Assembly: GCA_965212545.1 (NCBI GenBank) | Contig: CBDBVB010000038.1 | Coordinates: 62,001-126,000, forward strand | Length of the DNA: 64,000 bases | Source: JABDIP01 sp965212545 | Lineage (GTDB): Bacteria; Pseudomonadota; Alphaproteobacteria; DSM-16000; Inquilinaceae | Direction: 5' to 3' | Part shown: piece by piece, positions 63,721 through 64,000 of the stretch | Position numbering within the stretch: the first letter of the stretch is position 1 | Layout of the letters: the number at the start of each line of letters is the position of its first letter | Program-made: the position numbers and the translations under genes | Notes under the pieces: generated by a model | Databases searched by the model: none | What the model was told of the DNA's origin: nothing | Seen by the model: only the letters and a program-made list of their open reading frames with translations

Positions 63721-64000
63721 CTAACTGTCCTGATTAAAATGATCATAAATCTTTTTCGCGACGGATTTGCTGACACCATCCACGGCCTGGAGATCTTCCA
63801 GGCTGGCCCGTGCCACCTCCCGGGCCGATCCGAAATGCAGCAGCAGCGACTTCTTGCGCCGCGGTCCGATGCCGGCGATCTCGTCGATCGGCGACTGCCC
63901 AACCTGCTTGGCGCGGCGCGCCCGGTGGGTGCCGATGGCGAACCGGTGCGCCTCGTCTCTGAGCCGCTGCAGGAAGTACAGCACCGGGTCGCGCGGCTCA
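63721..64000 (-). CDS. uvrC: UvrC, C-terminal part (cut by window end)
   Basis: Ends of excinuclease subunit C. The readable C-terminus holds RDEAHRFAIGTHRARR followed by the helix-hairpin-helix DEIAGIGPRRKKSLLLHFGSAREVARASLEDLQAVDGVSKSVAKKIYDHF, which binds DNA for the 5' incision. The 5' part lies beyond position 64000. Followed by pgsA, the classic uvrC-pgsA order. Confidence 0.95.
   Translation of the reverse strand, partial: EPRDPVLYFLQRLRDEAHRFAIGTHRARRAKQVGQSPIDEIAGIGPRRKKSLLLHFGSAREVARASLEDLQAVDGVSKSVAKKIYDHFNQDS

Overview
The window is a high-GC stretch of an alphaproteobacterial chromosome. DUF4167, a petP/petR-type regulator pair, a phasin with a TGCA-type palindrome upstream, an OmpA lipoprotein and YkuD L,D-transpeptidases all fit that class. 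So do three housekeeping neighbourhoods: ubiG/lysC/ptsP/rodZ/ispG/prfA/prmC/DUF4167 with clpB further on, prs/rplY/pth/ychF, and uvrC/pgsA/moaD/moaE. A member of or near Rhodospirillales is my inference. I see no prophage, CRISPR array, rRNA or integron.

Layout. 0-3.8 kb: a YnjBCD-like ABC importer on the minus strand whose ATPase gene carries two frameshifts. 3.9-8.9 kb: a degenerate M48 protein, tRNA-Gly(CCC), a lemA/TPM/TPM operon, a cytochrome c-P460 fusion and two tandem zinc-ribbon proteins. 9.0-15.5 kb: a histidine kinase/double-receiver operon, then a copper module (copA, cueR with an intact CueR-type operator, and a broken cytochrome c gene) and a free-standing ClpX-type zinc finger protein. 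15.5-27 kb: the ubiG-to-DUF4167 housekeeping run, with prmC frameshifted close to its 3' end. 27-40 kb: an accessory block between DUF4167 and clpB. It holds a MOSC protein, a DUF547 protein, a kinase with a LuxO-like sigma-54 activator, a second LuxO-like paralogue, a transposase remnant, an OmpA lipoprotein, MscS, two divergent L,D-transpeptidases and a small Lpp-like lipoprotein ending in lysine. 40-49 kb: clpB with a heat-shock-type promoter, a degenerate GGDEF protein, ychF, pth, a 270-bp nested-palindrome element, rplY, two accessory genes and prs. 49-57 kb: a SprA-related protein, pgeF/methyltransferase/lgt, ubiK, ybjN, proC, a YbaK protein, a TetR regulator, a phasin and csaA. 57-64 kb: petR/petP, a branched-chain aminotransferase, molybdenum cofactor genes (moaE, moaD, moeA, mobB), DUF2062, pgsA and the 3' end of uvrC.

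Themes. Envelope biogenesis recurs (lgt, RodZ, L,D-transpeptidases, Lpp-like lipoprotein, OmpA, MscS, pgsA), as do copper handling and cofactor synthesis (Moco, ubiquinone, isoprenoids). The signals least explained by known genes are the three-armed palindromic element between pth and rplY, the transpeptidase/lysine-terminated lipoprotein cluster with a palindrome in its divergent promoter, and several enzymes or domains that keep their fold but have lost catalytic residues. Three single-base frameshifts (ynjD twice, prmC once) and two nonsense codons in gene remnants show either decay or assembly error, and re-reading the bases would separate these.
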